Assembly (NCBI GenBank): GCA_964441285.1
Contig: CAYTUK010000011.1
Location: forward strand, 16,759 to 80,758
Source: S010-25 sp964441285
GTDB lineage: Bacteria > Pseudomonadota > Gammaproteobacteria > SZUA-229
DNA length: 64,000 nt
Direction: 5' to 3'
The translations under genes and the position numbers were made by a program. Shown piece by piece: positions 19,809 through 28,807 of the stretch. Within the stretch, counting starts at the first letter, position 1, and the number at the start of each line of letters is the position of its first letter. A model generated the notes under the pieces. The model was not told where the DNA came from. It saw only the letters and a list, made by a program, of their open reading frames with translations, and did not search any database.

Positions 19809-22490
19809 TTAAGTTTTTTTTTCAAGGGTAATAATTTTCAGGCAGTGAGCAATATCATGAGCCATCTGCTTACCTGTCTTATAGCGTTTTTCAACGGACT
19901 TATTCATTGCACGATTAATAACAAAGCTGATATAACGGGGAATTTCAGCCTTAATTGAATTTGGGTCTGGGTGTGGTTTATTGGCAATTGTGTACATTAA
20001 TGCGGTCAACGAGTCGGCTTTAAAAGGCAGCTGTCCGGTTACCATCTGGAACAACATCACGCCGAGTGAAAATAAATCAGATTGTCCGGTTACTTTTTTA
20101 CCTGCAAGCTGTTCAGGAGACATATAGGATGGTGTGCCCAGGATCATACCTGTTTTTGTTCTACTGGAATTGGTAATGCGGGCGATACCAAAATCAGTGA
20201 TTTTTAATGTATCGGTTTGTTTGTCCCACATGATGTTTGCAGGTTTGATGTCACGATGCACAACATTGTGTCGATGTGCGTAATCCAGGCCTTGAGCGCA
20301 GCGCTGTATAATAGACAATACCTCTGTTATGGGCAGCAGTGTATCGGGCTTAATGTGGCAGCGAAGGTCTGTGCCCTCAAGAAATTCCATTGCGATATAA
20401 GCGAGATCGTGTTCCTCGCCAACGTCATAAATAGTAACGATGTGTTGATGGGTTAGCCGTCCAGCAGTTTCAGCTTCACGGAAGAAGCGACGCTTAACCT
20501 CGATTAACTCATCGGCTTCAAATTCCTGCGATAAAGCCATAGTTTTAATTGCTACTATACGCGATATTTTTGGATCTTTACCAAGGTAAACGGCACCCAT
20601 TGCACCTTTTGCCAGTTCGCGTTCAATTTCATAACGACCTAACATGGGGTTTTCCAGGCCATTGCCACCCAATGTTAAATTTCCAGTCAGTGTATTTCCG
20701 CCACCAAGAATAACCGTTTCTTCTAGTGATTGAGCACGGCTGGAACGCGCCTTAATATCACGGAATCTGGGATTAAATTCAGCCATGTAAGCATAAATTG
20801 ATTTTGCTTTATTAAACTGGCGCTTACGTTCATAGTCCAGTGCAAGGTTATAGAACACTTCCATTGAGAGGTTGCCCAATGGCAGTTTGCGAAACTTCTC
20901 AAATGCCATATCAAGTTGACCCTGACCCTGCATGGAGAGTCCCAGCATACGATTGCTCTCGGCAGATTCGATATCCATTCGCACTTTATCTTTTTCGGTC
21001 AACAGATAATGTTTGGTGGTGAGGATGATATGGCCGGTCGCCAGCAACAACATGGGCATCATTAGTTGTAACCAGATACCCTGAGTCGTCATCATCAGAT
21101 AATAAGTAATAAATAAAGCGGCCAATAAAATAGCCGTGAAGATGAAACCAACCGCTGCGCCAAGTTGCGGTAACACGAACATCAGGTACAATGCTATCAG
21201 CAAAACTGCACCCAGGCGAGCATAAGCCCCCCAGTAAGGTTCAATGAAAAAGTCTTCATTGAGGATGCTCGAAACGGAATGTGCCAGGGTTATTACGGCT
21301 GACATCGCTGGGTTGATCGGAGTAACAAATACATCACCCACACCTAGTGCTGTTGCGCCAATCAACACAATTTTACCGGCGTATTTACTCGCAGGAATTT
21401 TACCGGTTAGTACATCGTAAAATGAATCAACAGTGAATGCAGGTTGATTATTTCTATCATGGTAAAAAAATGTATTCATTAATGAATATCGGTCAGTTTT
21501 TATTTTTAGCCGACCCAGTTCCACATCGGAACCAATGGTAACTTTTATATCATCAACGTTTAGATTAAGACTTTTTGCCGCTAATAGCAGTGCCATTGAA
21601 GGGTAATACGATCCATAGTAATTGATAATCAGTGGTTCAGTACGAATAGCACCGTCAATGTCTGGCAATGTAACCAGTGCGCCTATAGCATTCGCCTGTT
21701 TTCCAATCAGTGGAATGGGGGGGAGAGCCTGTGCCATTGTTAATGGTGCATAACCCTCTGGATTGGTGCGGACAGTATTAATAATGTTCGCCCTGGGAAC
21801 TTGATTTTGAGTAATATAGTCGGGCAGATTATGATCCGGTTGCCCGTAGTTTTTACCGGGAATAAAAGGCATGGCCAGCACAACATTCCCCGCCGCCTGT
21901 ATGGCTTTTGCTAACTGGTTATCCGTATCGAGTGCCACCTCAATTGAATTAATGTACTTAAGGTAGGTATCAATTTCTGCAGGTAGCCGCCTGCTTAAAA
22001 ATGAATTTTTCAATGCATGACTGATTTTTTGAATGGCGATGCGACCATTGGTATCCCTTTTTTTTCTGACCCAATGAAGGCTTTTGTTAATACGGAGATT
22101 GAGTTTATTCACTAAGGCTGGAACAGCAGCCATACTACTTGTTTTAAAAAACTGTTTTAGTTTGTGGATGTATTGTAAGCCGGGGTCAATTTGTGGTTCA
22201 GAGAAGAAGACTGTATCACCAATTATTTTTGCCCCGCCTGCTTTTAGCAGATTAAACATTTTTGCGTGGATATTCCGTGGCCAGGGCCAACGACCAATAT
22301 TCCTGATACTCTGATCATCAATTGCAATGATGGCAATTTTACTATTAGGAATGTGCGTTGAAGACTTAACCCCAAAGTCATAAGCATTGCGTTCAATACT
22401 GCCGATAAAATTGGAATTGGCAACGGTTAGAAAAAACAGGGTAATGAGCAGAGCGGTGAACCAGTCACTTTTCCAAACCCTTATTTTCAT
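19809..22490 (-). CDS. CHASE2-domain membrane Ser/Thr protein kinase
   Basis: Receptor kinase of 893 aa with inverted layout (sensor first, kinase last). TM1 is at residues 11-28. An extracytoplasmic CHASE2 domain spans about 30-415 (AIDDQSIRNIGRWPWPR, TLPDIDGAIRTEPL, GKIVLIGATALGVGD). Three membrane helices lie at about 425-490, a TPR-like pair at about 515-580, and the kinase domain at 618-890. Kinase residues are the glycine loop (LAKGAMGAVYLG), Lys649 (VAIKT), catalytic HRDIKPAN with Asp747, and DFG Asp766; the activation loop carries T/S residues. It begins the operon with the PP2C phosphatase and FHA protein. The CHASE2 ligand is unknown for this family in general. Confidence 0.94.
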   Translation of the reverse strand: MKIRVWKSDWFTALLITLFFLTVANSNFIGSIERNAYDFGVKSSTHIPNSKIAIIAIDDQSIRNIGRWPWPRNIHAKMFNLLKAGGAKIIGDTVFFSEPQIDPGLQYIHKLKQFFKTSSMAAVPALVNKLNLRINKSLHWVRKKRDTNGRIAIQKISHALKNSFLSRRLPAEIDTYLKYINSIEVALDTDNQLAKAIQAAGNVVLAMPFIPGKNYGQPDHNLPDYITQNQVPRANIINTVRTNPEGYAPLTMAQALPPIPLIGKQANAIGALVTLPDIDGAIRTEPLIINYYGSYYPSMALLLAAKSLNLNVDDIKVTIGSDVELGRLKIKTDRYSLMNTFFYHDRNNQPAFTVDSFYDVLTGKIPASKYAGKIVLIGATALGVGDVFVTPINPAMSAVITLAHSVSSILNEDFFIEPYWGAYARLGAVLLIALYLMFVLPQLGAAVGFIFTAILLAALFITYYLMMTTQGIWLQLMMPMLLLATGHIILTTKHYLLTEKDKVRMDIESAESNRMLGLSMQGQGQLDMAFEKFRKLPLGNLSMEVFYNLALDYERKRQFNKAKSIYAYMAEFNPRFRDIKARSSRAQSLEETVILGGGNTLTGNLTLGGNGLENPMLGRYEIERELAKGAMGAVYLGKDPKISRIVAIKTMALSQEFEADELIEVKRRFFREAETAGRLTHQHIVTIYDVGEEHDLAYIAMEFLEGTDLRCHIKPDTLLPITEVLSIIQRCAQGLDYAHRHNVVHRDIKPANIMWDKQTDTLKITDFGIARITNSSRTKTGMILGTPSYMSPEQLAGKKVTGQSDLFSLGVMLFQMVTGQLPFKADSLTALMYTIANKPHPDPNSIKAEIPRYISFVINRAMNKSVEKRYKTGKQMAHDIAHCLKIITLEKKT

Positions 22491-22862
22491 GAATAATATA
22501 CCCTTGATGCGGCGTTTTTTATTAAATTTTTAGCGACCACAGATTATTTAGCGCAGCCTGCTGTTGCTGGAAACTGGCGTTGTATTTAGGGTATCCTTTT
22601 CCTGCTATCCACTGGACAGTCTGTTAGTGCTTTAATTTGGTTTTTTACGTTTCAGTCTGTAAAGTTTTAATTTTAATACTGATTTCAATAACAGAGGAGT
22701 TTAGTCGGAAAAATGATAAATCGTTGTCTGACTCGAAAAATTATACAGAAATACGCTTTTATTAACGCGGCAGTAATATAAAAGGAGGTTTATTGCTGTA
22801 ACCGACTGCCGTATGAATGCGACAGTCGGATATCACGATGGTATTTTTATGGTCGAGGTATT
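22491..22862. other. Gap between the kinase operon and the S49 peptidase gene
   Basis: About 370 bp without a credible gene. Apart from the hairpin at 22802-22829, it is AT-rich and should hold the promoter for the kinase operon reading leftward. A GTATCCTTTT stretch near 22590 recalls the edge of the dispersed palindromic element, but without a partner arm I do not count it as a copy. Confidence 0.5.
22802..22829 (-). terminator. Hairpin just downstream of the S49 peptidase gene
   Basis: CCGACTG (22802-22808) and CAGTCGG (22823-22829) are perfect reverse complements around a 14-base loop whose ends partly pair (CCG/CGA). The hairpin lies 33 bases past the stop of the leftward peptidase gene. 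There is no T-run after it, so it may be a rho-dependent end or an RNA-stability element rather than a full intrinsic terminator. Confidence 0.4.
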
Positions 22863-23816
22863 TTACCGAGCAAGTGGTAGTGATAATTGTGGCTTGATGC
22901 TGTCACTTAGAACATGTGTCATAGCCGCACCGAATTTACCAGCAAAACGTTCCAGTAAATCGCTTTTGACTGTATAGTTAACGATGTTTTTCTCATGAAT
23001 AACATCTCTGGCGACATAACTGGTGCTGCCCAGCGCATCAACCAGGCCGATTTTAACGGCATCTTTACCGGTCCAGATCAGGCCGGAAAAAAGGCCATCT
23101 ACAGAGGTGTCTAATCGACTGCCTCGACCTTTTTTAACGGCATGAATAAATTGTTGATGGATTTCATCCAGCATAGCCTGTAACTGTTTTTTTGCGGTTT
23201 CATTAACCGGTAAAAATGGGTCAAGTAATGCCTTGTTTTTACCTGAAGTTAAAGTGCGCGCCTTAATGCCTATTTTTTTCATCGCATCAACAAAACCAAA
23301 ATTGTCCATACGTACGCCAATGGAACCCACAATACTGGCTTTATTTGCATAAATTTTATCCGCAGCGGCGGCAACATAATAACAGCCCGAAGCACAAATA
23401 TCGGTAATCACCGCGTATAGTGGGATATCAGGGTGCAACTTACGCAAACGTTTTATTTCGTCATAAATGTAACCCGATTGTACTGGAGAGCCACCCGGGC
23501 TATTAGCGCGTAGAATAATGCCTTTGGTGTCTTTATTATCAAAAGCTTTGCGCAGTGCAGTGATGATGTTGTCTGCACTGGCCGGTTGTTTATCCGCTAT
23601 CACGCCATTTAGCTCAATGAGCGCGGTGTGCGGCTTGATGGAAGATATACTGCTGCTGGTGAAGATATTGGAAAAGTAGAAAAAAAGGCCAATGTAAGTA
23701 AAGGTTAACAGTTTAAAGAAAATACCCCAACGGCGAGAGCGGCGTTTCTCTTTAAAACTGGACTCCGCCAGACGGGTAACCAGGTCTTTTTCCCAGTCAG
23801 AATTTTTATCGTTCAT
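22863..23816 (-). CDS. Signal peptide peptidase-like S49 serine protease (SppA/SohB family)
   Basis: Inner-membrane protease of 317 aa that cleaves leftover signal peptides within the membrane. After a basic N-terminus there is one membrane anchor at residues about 31-50. The S49 core contains the oxyanion/strand motif RANSPGGSPVQSG, the nucleophile Ser143 in DICASGCYYVAAAADKIYA, and the general-base lysine, probably Lys195, in SGKNKALLDPF. The short form with one S49 domain matches SppA 36K rather than the 67K double-domain enzyme. It is separated from rluC, on the same strand, by about 125 bp. Confidence 0.92.
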   Translation of the reverse strand: MNDKNSDWEKDLVTRLAESSFKEKRRSRRWGIFFKLLTFTYIGLFFYFSNIFTSSSISSIKPHTALIELNGVIADKQPASADNIITALRKAFDNKDTKGIILRANSPGGSPVQSGYIYDEIKRLRKLHPDIPLYAVITDICASGCYYVAAAADKIYANKASIVGSIGVRMDNFGFVDAMKKIGIKARTLTSGKNKALLDPFLPVNETAKKQLQAMLDEIHQQFIHAVKKGRGSRLDTSVDGLFSGLIWTGKDAVKIGLVDALGSTSYVARDVIHEKNIVNYTVKSDLLERFAGKFGAAMTHVLSDSIKPQLSLPLAR

Positions 23817-23942
23817 TTTTTTCCTGTATTTTTCTTATATAAAAAATGGATTAATAAGAAGGGTGATCAATAGTCGATGTTCAATAGTAAATGGGTAGTC
23901 CTGCTGTCCCGTTAACGATCAGTGATAGATAGTATTTCATTC

Positions 23943-24887
23943 TCATTTTAAAGTCGATAAAAATAATTTAAGTTCGGGGCTAAGTGGTGCGTTAGGTGTC
24001 AGCCGAGGCTTTAAGGGTAAAGACAGACTGCTGGCATGAAGAAACAGGCGTTTCAGACCCAGTGTCCGCAGTAGCTGATTCTGTTTTTTATCGCCGTATT
24101 TACTGTCACCGGCAATGGGGTGATAGCAGTGCAGGGCATGAATACGAATCTGGTGCATGCGTCCGGTCTCTATTTTAATGCGCATCAGAGTATAATTTTC
24201 AAATACCTTAAGAGGTTCAAAGTGGCTGATAGCCGTTAAGCCATTAGCATCGACACACATGCGGTGTTCACCACCTTGTCTGGTTTTAGAAACGGCTATA
24301 TTGACGGTATGTTTACCCCCCGACCACCGACCACATACTAGCGCATGATAGATTTTTTCTACATGATCGAGGGTTTTATCGTGATTATCCTGTCGAAACA
24401 GGCGGTGTATTTCGGTCAGGGCAGTACGATTTTTTGCCATCAACAGACAGCCGCTGGTTTCGCGGTCGAGTCGATGGACAAGTTCTAGCGGTATATTAGG
24501 CATGAGTTGCCGAAACGCTTCAATTACACCGTATCTCAATCCACTGCCACCGTGTACAGCGATTCCTGAGGGTTTATTAATGGCGAGCAGGTTGTCATCC
24601 TGATAAATAATGGATTCACTTAGTTGCTGTATCACTAAGTCGGGAACCAGCATTTCGCTTTTCTGTTCAAGTTGCACTGGTGGGATTCTTAGCGTGTCAC
24701 CCGCGTTTAGTTTATACGAAGGTTTTTTGCGGCCACTGTTAACGCGCACCTGACCGCTGCGAAGCAAACGGTAAATATGACTTTTAGGTACATTTTTTAG
24801 ATGTTTGAGCAGGTAATTGTCAATACGTTGACCTTCCTGCGCTGCAGTAATTTCTATAATTTGGACAGAATGTCTGTATGAAGCCAT
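23943..24887 (-). CDS. rluC: 23S rRNA pseudouridine synthase RluC (sites 955/2504/2580)
   Basis: RNA-modifying enzyme of 314 aa. An N-terminal S4 RNA-binding domain (residues about 18-75: QRIDNYLLKHLKNVPKSHIY) is followed by the RluA-family catalytic domain. The catalytic aspartate is Asp141 in HRLDRETSGCLLMAKN. Other family blocks are INKPSGIAVHGG and GRMHQIRIHALH. The S4 domain and the neighbourhood (divergent from rne, near an S49 peptidase) match rluC of other gammaproteobacteria, where rluC is divergent from rne. RluD is the less likely alternative because it lacks this gene context. Confidence 0.92.
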   Translation of the reverse strand: MASYRHSVQIIEITAAQEGQRIDNYLLKHLKNVPKSHIYRLLRSGQVRVNSGRKKPSYKLNAGDTLRIPPVQLEQKSEMLVPDLVIQQLSESIIYQDDNLLAINKPSGIAVHGGSGLRYGVIEAFRQLMPNIPLELVHRLDRETSGCLLMAKNRTALTEIHRLFRQDNHDKTLDHVEKIYHALVCGRWSGGKHTVNIAVSKTRQGGEHRMCVDANGLTAISHFEPLKVFENYTLMRIKIETGRMHQIRIHALHCYHPIAGDSKYGDKKQNQLLRTLGLKRLFLHASSLSLPLKPRLTPNAPLSPELKLFLSTLK

Positions 24888-25637
24888 ATTTTGATATAAT
24901 AACCTGTTTTTTTAACGATTTTCACATAAAGGTTGACCCCAACGCTACATTTTGACAGACTTCAGGTTGCTTGTGTGACAACTGAGGCCGGTAGACAGGC
25001 TTTTTTAGCTGTACGAAGTTGGTGTTAACTGGAAACTATAAACTCTAGCCAACGGAACAAAAACTGAAAATATAGCTCAAAGCTTCAACCAGTCACATAC
25101 TAACAGGATGGATGAAAGGCGACCTGGTGTTCAAGACCGTCAGCCGCAGGGATGCGGGTGTCGAGCTTACATGGTGGTATTTACCGCGTGTCTTGAACAC
25201 CAGATAGCCTTTTATCCGTTTCAGTAATATGCCCTTCACTGTTCGATTAAGTTAAGGTGAACAGTGTCAGATTGCAGAAGACCGAAATATAGGTTTCGTT
25301 GCCCTATGTTGAATTATGCGACAAATTAAGATGGTTGCATGCTGCGGGCACGACAAACTGATTTTTTACATTCGCGTCAAAAATAGTATTGCGAGACGCG
25401 TGTTGAATAGAAACAAAAATAGACATTAATACTTTATAAATAAAAAATAATCCATTTAAAAAATGATTTACCTGACTACGTTAACTGAACATACTCTGCC
25501 ATTTACTGCGATTTTAGTTATTGCGGTATTACTGGCATTGCAGTATTTAACTCGCTACAGACAGCGTGCCATGTACGATGTATCGGTACGGGATGTGGGG
25601 TTACGTGTGTCAGGTCACAACCCAGGTTTAGCTGCAA
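24888..25637. other. Long leader/intergenic region between rluC and rne
   Basis: This 750-bp region holds palindromic element A (25102-25228) and a further hairpin with arms CGCGTC (25373-25378) and GACGCG (25395-25400). A long AT-rich stretch (25410-25460) follows ahead of rne. rne of enterobacteria has a long structured 5' UTR through which RNase E controls its own mRNA; the length and hairpins here fit that, but the sequence match was not testable by eye. A frame open from 25463 that runs into rne in another phase is not convincing. Confidence 0.5.
25102..25228 (+). repeat. Dispersed palindromic element, copy A
   Basis: A ~127-bp element running from AACAGGATGGATG to CCGTTTCAGTAA. The outer arms (GGATGAAAGGC..CTGGTGTTCAAGAC at the left and its near reverse complement at the right, about 28 bp with few mismatches) form a long stem. 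The interior contains a second small hairpin, CCGCA-GGGA-TGCGG, and a third, GTGGTA-TT-TACCGC. It lies upstream of rne. No coding capacity; it looks like a MITE or other structured non-autonomous element. Confidence 0.75.
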
Positions 25638-27980
25638 ATGAAAAGAATTTTAATCAATGCAGTCCAGAAAGAAGAAGTACGTGTTGCGATGGTCGATGGC
25701 CAGCAGCTTTACGATCTGGACGTCGAAGTTCCCTCTCGGGGGCAAAAAAAATCCAATGTATACAAAGGTAAAATTACCCGCGTAGAACCCAGTCTGGAAG
25801 CATGTTTTGTTGATTATGGTGCTGAGCGTCATGGTTTTCTGCCGTTTAAGGAAATCTCCCGCATCTATTTTAGTGAAGAAGCACTAAAAGAAAGTGGCCG
25901 CCCTGATATTCGTACCGCGATTAAAGAAGGCCAGGAAGTTGTTATTCAGATAGAAAAAGAAGAACGTGGTAATAAAGGCGCTGCCATTACCACGTTTGTT
26001 AGTCTGGCTGGTCGTTATCTGGTATTGATGCCGAACAACCCGCGTGCTGGTGGCGTTTCCCGCCGGATCGAAGGTGAAGACCGTAATTTAATTCGTGAAG
26101 CACTGAGTCAGCTTGAGGTTCCTGATGGTATGGGGATGATCGTTCGAACCGCTGGTGTTGGGCGTAATGTTGAAGAATTACAGTGGGATTTAAATTACCT
26201 GTTACAGTTGTGGACGGCATTCGAAAAAGCCGCAGCCAAACGTTCAGCACCGTTCCTGATTTATCAGGAAAGTGACATTACCACACGCGTCTTACGCGAT
26301 TACTTTCGTAGTGACATTAGTGAAGTATTAATTGATTCGGTGGATACGTACAACGCTGCGATGGAGTTTGTACAACAGGTAATGCCAAATAGTGTCCATA
26401 AGATAAAGTTGTATGAAGATGTGGTGCCCATATTCAATCGGTTTCAGATCGAAAATCAAATTGAATCGGCCTATCGACGTGAGGTTTCGTTGCCAGCAGG
26501 TGGCGCTATCGTCATTGATCACACCGAGGCGCTGATATCCATTGATATTAACTCAGCGCGTGCGACCAAAGGCAGTGACATTGAAGACACTGCAACGCAG
26601 ACTAATCTTGAAGCTGCTGATGAAATAGCACGACAGTTGCGGCTGCGTGACATTGGTGGTCTGATTGTGATTGATTTTATTGATATGATGAACAATAAAA
26701 ATCAGCGGGCAGTTGAAAGTCGATTAAACGCTGCAATCGAACTTGATCGCGCTCGGGTTCAAATTGGGCGTATCTCGCGGTTTGGTCTACTGGAAATGTC
26801 GCGGCAGCGTTTAAAACCTTCATTGGATGAATCGACACAAATTGTTTGCCCGCGGTGTAGCGGTCAAGGAACAATACGCACGGTCGAATCTTTAGCCCTG
26901 TCGCTGGTTCGCCTCCTTGAAGAAGAGGCGCTAAAAACCAGTACTGTGCGTGTTGATATGCATGTGCCGATTGACGTGGCAACCTATTTGCTCAATGAAA
27001 AACGGCAGGCAATTTCAAGCATCGAAAAACAAACGAATGTTACTGTACTGGTGGTTGCTAATCCAACGCTGGAAACACCACAATATAAAGTTGAGCGTAT
27101 TCGCAAAAATGACCAGAATGAAGTTGCGTCTGCTGTGGCGAGTTATCAGCGTGCAGAAAAAAATACAGAGAAGCAACTGGAAATTTTTAAAGAAAAACCA
27201 ATTTTGCCAGAACAAGCTGCAGTTAAAAGTATTCAACCTGGCCAGCGTCCAGTCTCCAGCTCGACACCTGCTCCAGTTGAAAAACAGAGCAAAACTTCCA
27301 GTAAGAGCTTGCTTGGAAAAATTGTGTCTATTTTCAGTGGTAAAAATGAGCAGGAAGAAACGCCTGAAGAAAATAAACCGGTTGTGCGTAATCCGCGTAG
27401 CAGGGACTCGCGTGGTACTCAGCGAAATCAGAGCAGAAATCGTCATCGCCAAAGTAATAAACAGGGAGGGGGCCGGACTAACTCTAATAGAGAGTCGGCT
27501 ACCAATAGAAAACAGCCTGCTGTGCAGAAAAATAGCAACACTGTAAAAGAGAATGCGAAACAGAAGCCAACCAGTAAAATCTCAGCGGATACGCGCGAAA
27601 AAAGTCAGGATGGGGTAAAAAATAGTGGCCAGGGATCACGCAATCGTCGGCGGCGAAACAGTAATCCAAAGCATTTAAAAAATACCGCTTCTGAGCCAGA
27701 GAAAAATAAAATAGACACATCGGCGAACAACAATATTGGTTCAGACAATGTGTCAAAATCGGAAATTCCCGCTGTGCCACGTTCGGCACAAGAAAAGCCG
27801 GATTTTGTAAAGCCAGAGCTAGAAAAACAGCCTGACCCGATAAAACCGAACCCGGTGAAGACATCGCCTGCAGCGATGAAACCGCCGAAACCGGTACCGA
27901 ACAAAAAGGCCGAACCGGCACTGGAAAAGCAGCCAGCCAGTAATGAAAATCGCCCGGCAACATCCTCGTTTGATGAGTAA
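25638..27980 (+). CDS. rne: Ribonuclease E
   Basis: Essential endoribonuclease for mRNA decay and rRNA/tRNA processing, 780 aa. It has an N-terminal S1 domain (about 36-120) and a catalytic core in which Asp303 (SIDINSAR) and Asp346 (VIDFIDM) are at exactly the E. coli positions. The zinc-link cysteines are Cys404 and Cys407 (CPRCSGQG). The core ends near residue 520. The remaining ~260 aa form a low-complexity, Arg/Lys/Pro/Asn-rich tail (SRDSRGTQRNQSRNRH and Pro-Lys repeats near the end), shorter than E. coli RNase E but still degradosome-scaffold-like. This tail distinguishes it from RNase G. The Shine-Dalgarno is weak and the start follows a long leader that may be autoregulatory. Confidence 0.96.
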   Translation: MKRILINAVQKEEVRVAMVDGQQLYDLDVEVPSRGQKKSNVYKGKITRVEPSLEACFVDYGAERHGFLPFKEISRIYFSEEALKESGRPDIRTAIKEGQEVVIQIEKEERGNKGAAITTFVSLAGRYLVLMPNNPRAGGVSRRIEGEDRNLIREALSQLEVPDGMGMIVRTAGVGRNVEELQWDLNYLLQLWTAFEKAAAKRSAPFLIYQESDITTRVLRDYFRSDISEVLIDSVDTYNAAMEFVQQVMPNSVHKIKLYEDVVPIFNRFQIENQIESAYRREVSLPAGGAIVIDHTEALISIDINSARATKGSDIEDTATQTNLEAADEIARQLRLRDIGGLIVIDFIDMMNNKNQRAVESRLNAAIELDRARVQIGRISRFGLLEMSRQRLKPSLDESTQIVCPRCSGQGTIRTVESLALSLVRLLEEEALKTSTVRVDMHVPIDVATYLLNEKRQAISSIEKQTNVTVLVVANPTLETPQYKVERIRKNDQNEVASAVASYQRAEKNTEKQLEIFKEKPILPEQAAVKSIQPGQRPVSSSTPAPVEKQSKTSSKSLLGKIVSIFSGKNEQEETPEENKPVVRNPRSRDSRGTQRNQSRNRHRQSNKQGGGRTNSNRESATNRKQPAVQKNSNTVKENAKQKPTSKISADTREKSQDGVKNSGQGSRNRRRRNSNPKHLKNTASEPEKNKIDTSANNNIGSDNVSKSEIPAVPRSAQEKPDFVKPELEKQPDPIKPNPVKTSPAAMKPPKPVPNKKAEPALEKQPASNENRPATSSFDE

Positions 27981-28074
27981 TGTTCCATGAGCAATGTTCC
28001 ATGAGTAATGCGCCAGGAGTATACGTTAAGAGAACTTCGATATTTCGTGGTAAACAGCGCGTTTGTAGAACGTA

Positions 28075-28202
28075 TTACTGAAGCAGATAAAAAGGCTACC
28101 TGGTGTTCAAGACATGCGGTAAATACCGCCATGTAAGCTCGACACCCGCATCTCTGCGGCTGACGGTCTTGAACACCAGATATTATTTCCATCCATCCGG
28201 TT
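28075..28202 (-). repeat. Dispersed palindromic element, copy B
   Basis: The same element as copy A in the opposite orientation (TTACTGAAGCAGATAAAAAGGC at the left, CCATCCATCCGGTTA at the right). The inner hairpin GCGGTA-AA-TACCGC is perfect here. It lies between rne and the convergent tyrosine-phosphatase gene, and its terminal TAAC supplies the stop codon of the phosphatase. Confidence 0.75.
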
Positions 28203-28674
28203 AATAATTGCTCGTTACCTGTAGATGTTTCAGCAAACCTTCTGCCGCGTTTTCGATTAAATTTAGTACAATTTCGAACCCATTTCCTGAACCATAATAG
28301 GGGTCAGGAACTTCGGTTTCGATATTGTTGCTATAGTTCAGGAATAGATGAATTTTATTTTCATGCCCTGACGGACAAATGGCCTCAAGATCTTCATAAT
28401 TGCTTTTATCCATTGCAATAACATAATCAAATTGAATAAAGTCATTGGTGACGACTCGGCGAGCGCGTAGAGGGCTTAAGTCAATATCGCGTTTTTTCGC
28501 TGCGGATTGTGCACGCGGGTCAGGTGGGCTGCCAATGTGATAGGCGTGGGTACCAGCGGAGTCAATTTCAATACTGCTTTCGAGGCTGGCATTTTCTACC
28601 TTGTGGCGAAAAATGCCTTCGGCAGTGGGAGATCTGCATATGTTGCCCATGCATACAAATAAAATACGAATCAT
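28201..28674 (-). CDS. Low-molecular-weight protein-tyrosine phosphatase
   Basis: Cytoplasmic phosphatase of 157 aa. The P-loop CMGNICRS carries the nucleophile Cys8 and Arg14, and the general-acid aspartate is in the DPYY motif (EVPDPYYGSG) near residue 131. In exopolysaccharide loci such enzymes (Wzb/Etp) act on a tyrosine autokinase, but no such kinase or capsule gene is nearby, so the substrate is open; several gammaproteobacteria have a solitary copy like this one. The stop codon coincides with the edge of palindromic element B, so the C-terminal residues may have been set by insertion of that element. Confidence 0.92.
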   Translation of the reverse strand: MIRILFVCMGNICRSPTAEGIFRHKVENASLESSIEIDSAGTHAYHIGSPPDPRAQSAAKKRDIDLSPLRARRVVTNDFIQFDYVIAMDKSNYEDLEAICPSGHENKIHLFLNYSNNIETEVPDPYYGSGNGFEIVLNLIENAAEGLLKHLQVTSNY

Positions 28675-28807
28675 AATTTTTTATAGCAAGATTTGACCAG
28701 GGGCAGATATTATCATTATGCGCGATGATATGTGTTATTTTCCAGTTAGAACATTTTTATAGAATCCGTTATTATTCAGCCCCATTATTAAACACCATTC
28801 AAATGCC

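Noticed and set aside
22580..22620. Fifth copy of the palindromic element (GGGTATCCTTTTCCTGC)
   Set aside because: Only one edge is similar and no matching arm or core is nearby.
25463..25771. Open frame with one hydrophobic stretch upstream of and overlapping rne
   Set aside because: It runs into rne in a different phase, and its C-terminal part is only a shifted reading of rne. It has no ribosome site and no recognisable domain.
27605..28192. Antisense frame of ~195 codons across the rne tail and element B
   Set aside because: Shadow of the low-complexity rne tail on the other strand, with no domain.
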